From Chitinophagaceae bacterium (GTDB lineage Bacteria > Bacteroidota > Bacteroidia > Chitinophagales > Chitinophagaceae): 9,767 nt of DNA. Positions 6,040 through 9,767 of this stretch are shown here, in pieces. The notes beneath the pieces were generated by a model. The model was not told where the DNA came from. It saw only the letters and a list, made by a program, of their open reading frames with translations, and did no database searches. Position numbers and translations under genes: made by a program. Numbering within the stretch: the first letter of the stretch is position 1; each line of letters opens with the position of its first letter. Location: positions 1-9,767 of the forward strand of contig PMUF01000472.1 of NCBI GenBank assembly GCA_003167015.1, written 5' to 3'.

Positions 6040-9000
6040 TGCTTTTTAGAGCATTGAAGGGCGATGAACTGCCCAAAAGGGTAGCGTTTATCGCCCAAAC
6101 TCCCTTAGCCGTGCGATTGACAACTGTCTTACTGCTCGCTACCTGCCTGCATCTCAGCGCGGAGACCCTGGCGAAGATCAATTTGTCGGAGCAGCATTCA
6201 TCGCTGGACAAGATCTTCAGGAAGATCACCGATCAAACCGGTATGCTGTTCGTATACCGGGATGAATGGCTGAAGCAGACCAGGGATGTGAGCATCTCGG
6301 TCCATGACGCCAGCCTGAAAGAGGTGCTGGATATCTGTTTCAAAGATCAGCCTTTTACCTATGTCATTATCGACAAGATGGTCGTATTGAAGGAGAAGCC
6401 CGTGGTCGCGGATACGGTCCCAATGCGGGATGAGCCCCGCCAGCAGGGATTAACCATCCGCGGCCGGGTGGCGGACAGCCTTGGTACGCCGCTGGCCGGT
6501 GCGTCTATCCGGATCAAGGGGACAACAAAGGGTAACCAGTCCGGTATTCGGGGCGAGTTCGAGCTAAAGAATATTCCCGAGGGGACAGTCCTGGTTATTT
6601 CGTATACCGGCTATATCAGCAAAGAGCTGATTGCTTCCGCCAAGGGTAATCCCTATCATTTGGTGGTGCTTTCTCGGAGCCAGGACGAGCTCGATGCGAC
6701 AGTGATTCAGGCCTATGGGACCACTAGCCGACGTTTCAATATCGGCTCAATCTCCACTGTCGATGCCGAGACGATCGAAAAACAGCCGGTCACGAATATC
6801 TTGCTGGCGCTCGAGGGCCAGGCGCCGGGCCTGGCGATCAACGAAACCAATGGGGTGCCGGGCTCGAATGCGCTGGTACAGGTCCGGGGACAAAACACCG
6901 TGACCAGCAATCCCCTCGCCGTCACCTCGGCCGCAATCAAGCCCTATGACCAGCCTTTGTTCATTGTCGACGGGGTACCCTTCGCGCCTCAGAATACTGT
7001 ACTGAGCCAGTTGAGCAACCTTGCGGAGCCAGGTAGCTTCGGCGGCGGAATCAGCCAGTTTACGGGAATCAGCGCCTTTGCGGGCATCAACCCCGCCGAT
7101 ATCGAGAGTGTCTCCATTTTGAAGGATGCCGACGCTACTTCCGTCTATGGCACCCAGGGATCAAACGGCGTCATCCTGATCACAACCAAAAGAGGCAGGG
7201 CGGGGAAGACGAGCTTCAATCTGACGGCCAATACCGGCTACAACTCCGCGGCAAGAGAGGTCAGGCTGATGAATACACAGCAATACCTGCAGCTGAGGAA
7301 CGAAGCATTTGCACTTGACAGCGTAACGCCCGGATCAAACCCGAATGATGCGACCTATGCCCCGGATCTGACGATCTATGATCAGAACCGGTATACTGAC
7401 TGGCAAAAAGTGATCTACGGTAAGACTTCCAACAATACGGACATTCACGCCAGCCTTTCGGGAGGCACTATCAACAATACCTTTATGCTGACCGGCGGCT
7501 ATACCCGGTCAGATTTCAACTATCCCGGAAATTTTGCGAATCAGCGGCTCACTTTACACAATGCATATCACCACCTCTCGCCGGATGACCGGCTGACCAT
7601 CGATGAGGTCATGGATTACAGTTATAATCAGAACAACTCGGCTGCCTTTGGGGGCGGCCAGGATATCCTGCTACCACCAAATGCCCCGGCCTTGCTGGAT
7701 TCCACCGGGAACCTGGTCTGGAACTATAAAGGGGTCAATATGAGCAGCTCCCAATTCTATGCCACGCTGAAACAGCCGACCGGCCTGGAGACGTACAATC
7801 TGAACAATTCTTTGCGCCTGGGCTACAAACTAATGACCGGGCTTAGCATTGCGGTCAATCTGGGCTATAACCGGAATACCAGCAATGAGCATTCGGAGAA
7901 TCCGGCCGTCGCGCAAAGTCCGCTATATATCAATCGTGGAGCCAACTTTGCAGCGAACAATTTTGAAACCATCAATATCGAGCCGCAGTTGGACTTTAAC
8001 CGCACCATGGGGAATGGACAGCTGTCGGTACTGCTGGGTGGAACCTACAAAAAGAACACCAACTACCAGAATGAGATCAGCGGATATGGCTATGGCAGCG
8101 ACGCTTTGCTGGGCTCCATTGACGGCGCCGCGTCTACCTACAGCTATGACAATTCAAGCCTTTACAAGTATGCCGCGGTTTTCGGCAGGCTCAAACACAT
8201 TTACGACCAACAATATATTCTTTCCCTCACGGGCAGGCGTGACGGATCGAGCAACTTCGGCCCGGGAAGACAATTCGGTGATTTCGGATCGGTTGGCGGC
8301 GGCTGGATATTCTCGGAAGAAAAGGGGTTCAGGAAGAAAGTACCAGTCATCTCCTTTGGTAAACTGTCAGCCAGCTATGGGACCAGCGGTTCCGATGGGG
8401 TCGCGCCCTATCAATATCAGCCTTTCTGGGGATCTATTAGCTCTGTCAACCCCTTCCAGGGTTCTGCGCCGATGGCACCCCAAAACCTGTATAATCCGGT
8501 GTATAGCTGGGCACTGAAGAAATCGCTGAACGTTTCGATGGACCTCGGGTTTTTCCATGACCGGCTGTTGGCCAATGCGACGTATTACAGGGACCGGGAA
8601 GGGAACCAGCTAGGTCTTTACACCCTGCCGTCCCAGGCAGGTTTTGAGGGAGTCCTGGAAAATTTGCCTGCCGATCTCCAGAACCAGGGATGGGAGTTCA
8701 CGATGACTTCCCATAACATACAGGGAAAAAAATTCAACTGGACGACCAGCTTCAATATCACGTTTAACCGTAATAAGCTCCTTGCCTTTCCGAACCTGGA
8801 GGAATCGCCCTATAGCCTGTACTACCAAATCGGCAAGCCTGCCTCTCTTGTGTTCGGCTACAAGTATGCTGGTGTAGACCCCACGACTGGTGTTTTCGAA
8901 TATTATGACCAAAAGGGAAATAAAACTATCAACCCGACATTAGGACTGCCGGCTGATGGCGGGGACCTGGCGCCAATCGCAAACCAGGAAGTTAAGTACA

Positions 9001-9512
9001 TGGGTGGTTTCGGGAACACGATCAACTATGCGCGGTTTAGCCTTTACGTGTTCTTCCAGTTCTCTAGCCAAACCGCTCCGAATTACCTGAATCAAATATA
9101 TAATGGTGGTCCCCCCGGCTTGACGGCTCTCAACCTACCCGCAGCGATGGTTGGCCAGTTCTGGACGAAGCCGGGCGACGCGGCCCAGTTCCAGCGGCCA
9201 TTTGTTAATTCCAGTACTCCCTACCCGCCCTACAATCAAACCAATGCCGACCTCGCGGCCAGCAATTTCTACCTATGCTCCGCAGCATATAGTGACGACA
9301 CCTATGTGCGGCTGAAAACAGTTGCTTTGTCCTATTCACTGCCGGATGCATGGCTCAGGCGTGTTCACATCAAAGATTGTAAGGTCTATGTCAACGCTCA
9401 GAACCTGCTGACATTTACAGATTTCAAAGTGGCGGACCCCGAAACTTTTGGAAATATTACCACATTCCCCATCCAGCGTACCGTTGCTTGCGGGTTGAAT
9501 TTTAACTTCTAA
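6039..9512 (+). CDS. SusC/RagA-family TonB-dependent outer-membrane transducer with STN domain
   Basis: This outer-membrane beta-barrel should import a substrate with the help of the SusD lipoprotein and TonB energy. With the start at 6039 it has 1157 residues. The first 41 or so are a long signal peptide (basic start MLFRALKGDELPKR, core LTTVLLLATCLHLSA). An STN domain follows at about 44-118 (KINLSEQHSSLDKIFRKI, then KEVLDICFKDQPFTYV); this is the signalling domain that contacts FecR. A carboxypeptidase-regulatory-like domain lies at about 138-212 (IRGRVADSLGTPLAGASI). The plug lies at about 225-390 (ALEGQAPGLAI, VQVRGQN, PLFIVDGVP, SILKDADATSVYG, NGVILITTKRG). The rest is the barrel, ending NAQNLLTFTDF and a final GLNFNF whose terminal Phe is typical. 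An earlier in-frame ATG at 5922 would add 39 residues but runs through a hairpin, so 6039 is preferred. SusD follows after 13 bp. The substrate is not determinable here. Confidence 0.93.
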   Translation: MLFRALKGDELPKRVAFIAQTPLAVRLTTVLLLATCLHLSAETLAKINLSEQHSSLDKIFRKITDQTGMLFVYRDEWLKQTRDVSISVHDASLKEVLDICFKDQPFTYVIIDKMVVLKEKPVVADTVPMRDEPRQQGLTIRGRVADSLGTPLAGASIRIKGTTKGNQSGIRGEFELKNIPEGTVLVISYTGYISKELIASAKGNPYHLVVLSRSQDELDATVIQAYGTTSRRFNIGSISTVDAETIEKQPVTNILLALEGQAPGLAINETNGVPGSNALVQVRGQNTVTSNPLAVTSAAIKPYDQPLFIVDGVPFAPQNTVLSQLSNLAEPGSFGGGISQFTGISAFAGINPADIESVSILKDADATSVYGTQGSNGVILITTKRGRAGKTSFNLTANTGYNSAAREVRLMNTQQYLQLRNEAFALDSVTPGSNPNDATYAPDLTIYDQNRYTDWQKVIYGKTSNNTDIHASLSGGTINNTFMLTGGYTRSDFNYPGNFANQRLTLHNAYHHLSPDDRLTIDEVMDYSYNQNNSAAFGGGQDILLPPNAPALLDSTGNLVWNYKGVNMSSSQFYATLKQPTGLETYNLNNSLRLGYKLMTGLSIAVNLGYNRNTSNEHSENPAVAQSPLYINRGANFAANNFETINIEPQLDFNRTMGNGQLSVLLGGTYKKNTNYQNEISGYGYGSDALLGSIDGAASTYSYDNSSLYKYAAVFGRLKHIYDQQYILSLTGRRDGSSNFGPGRQFGDFGSVGGGWIFSEEKGFRKKVPVISFGKLSASYGTSGSDGVAPYQYQPFWGSISSVNPFQGSAPMAPQNLYNPVYSWALKKSLNVSMDLGFFHDRLLANATYYRDREGNQLGLYTLPSQAGFEGVLENLPADLQNQGWEFTMTSHNIQGKKFNWTTSFNITFNRNKLLAFPNLEESPYSLYYQIGKPASLVFGYKYAGVDPTTGVFEYYDQKGNKTINPTLGLPADGGDLAPIANQEVKYMGGFGNTINYARFSLYVFFQFSSQTAPNYLNQIYNGGPPGLTALNLPAAMVGQFWTKPGDAAQFQRPFVNSSTPYPPYNQTNADLAASNFYLCSAAYSDDTYVRLKTVALSYSLPDAWLRRVHIKDCKVYVNAQNLLTFTDFKVADPETFGNITTFPIQRTVACGLNFNF

Positions 9513-9525
9513 TCAAGTGAATGTT

Positions 9526-9767
9526 ATGAACAAGCTATATTTCAACCGGATATTTCTCGCATCAGTCCTCCTTTGGGCGGCCGTTGCAACTACCTCCTGC
9601 AATAAATTAATCCAGATCCCACCAAACCCGCCTAACGAGATTGCCGAGTCGGAAGTGTTTACAGATAGCGCTACCGCAATATTGGCGTTGGCGGGGGTGT
9701 ACACGTATTCGTACCAGGCGGCGAACGACTTTGGCTATTCCAACGGGGATTTCACGTTTTGTACCGG
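9526..9767 (+). CDS. SusD/RagB-family outer-membrane lipoprotein (3' partial)
   Basis: The gene is open to the right edge (80 codons visible, no stop), starting at ATG 9526, 13 bp after the susC stop. An ATG at 9521 is in another frame and stops at once. The N-terminus MNKLYFNRIFLASVLLWAA is a signal peptide followed by a lipobox ending TTSC, with the lipidated cysteine at residue 25. After it come NKLIQIPPNPPNE, SEVFTDSATAILALAGVY and a Y-rich stretch. The order lipobox, proline-rich linker, EVF.D..TA..AL.GVY is the standard start of SusD-family proteins, which sit on the cell surface as the lid of SusC and bind the substrate. Position after susC supports this. The substrate-binding region is outside the window. 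Confidence 0.9.
   Translation, partial: MNKLYFNRIFLASVLLWAAVATTSCNKLIQIPPNPPNEIAESEVFTDSATAILALAGVYTYSYQAANDFGYSNGDFTFCT

Noticed and set aside
5915..6229. Minus-strand open frame of 104 codons opposite the start of susC
   Set aside because: It overlaps the susC leader, signal peptide and STN start, has no recognisable motif, and crosses the terminator-like hairpin. The antisense signal there is better explained as RNA than as protein.
7849..8517. Long + strand open frame (222 codons) in another frame inside susC
   Set aside because: It lies fully inside the conserved barrel-coding part of susC and its product is an Arg/Pro/Ser/Thr-rich shadow sequence with no domain character.

Overview
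The window looks like chromosomal DNA from a member of the Bacteroidota, most likely a Chitinophaga-like soil genus of the Chitinophagaceae. The evidence is the gene families: type IX secretion (T9SS) C-terminal sorting domains, MBG-repeat surface proteins, an ECF sigma factor followed by a FecR-type anti-sigma factor with a DUF4974 tail, and a SusC/SusD outer-membrane pair. Shine-Dalgarno signals are mostly absent, which is usual for this phylum. Every gene I can support is on the + strand. The genus is inferred from style, not from a marker gene.

Region 1 (1-2733) holds two tandem genes for large secreted surface proteins. The first is cut by the left edge and only its end is visible: an Ig-like WQWY module and a T9SS sorting tail. 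The second is complete and overlaps it by 8 nt (ATGATTAG). It has a signal peptide, a putative Ig-like domain, five MBG repeats, a bacterial Ig-like domain, then the same WQWY and sorting modules. The last 425 bases of the two genes align without gaps and differ at about 55 positions by hand count.

Region 2 (2734-4038) holds two small exported proteins of unknown function (131 and 126 aa). They share a 'GWKL..V' plus 'Y.LSK' pattern reminiscent of DUF4177-type proteins. They are separated by about 320 bp of relatively AT-rich DNA with several small inverted repeats and a weak promoter candidate.

Region 3 (4039-9767) is a surface-signalling and uptake locus in the order ECF sigma factor, FecR-like anti-sigma factor, SusC-like TonB-dependent transducer, SusD-like lipoprotein (cut by the right edge). 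SusC carries an N-terminal STN signalling domain. The expected circuit is: substrate binds SusC/SusD; the STN domain contacts the periplasmic part of FecR; FecR releases the sigma factor; the sigma factor raises transcription of susC/susD. The substrate cannot be read from this window.

The most interesting feature is in the gap between fecR and susC. A 9-bp perfect hairpin next to a 7-A run reads as an intrinsic terminator on the minus strand. A perfect Bacteroidota -7 element (TACATTTG, minus strand) lies about 70 bp to its right. Together they could define a roughly 90-nt antisense RNA over the susC leader, the same position as the DonS-type repressor RNAs of Bacteroides. The hairpin also argues that susC begins at 6039 and not at the earlier in-frame ATG at 5922.
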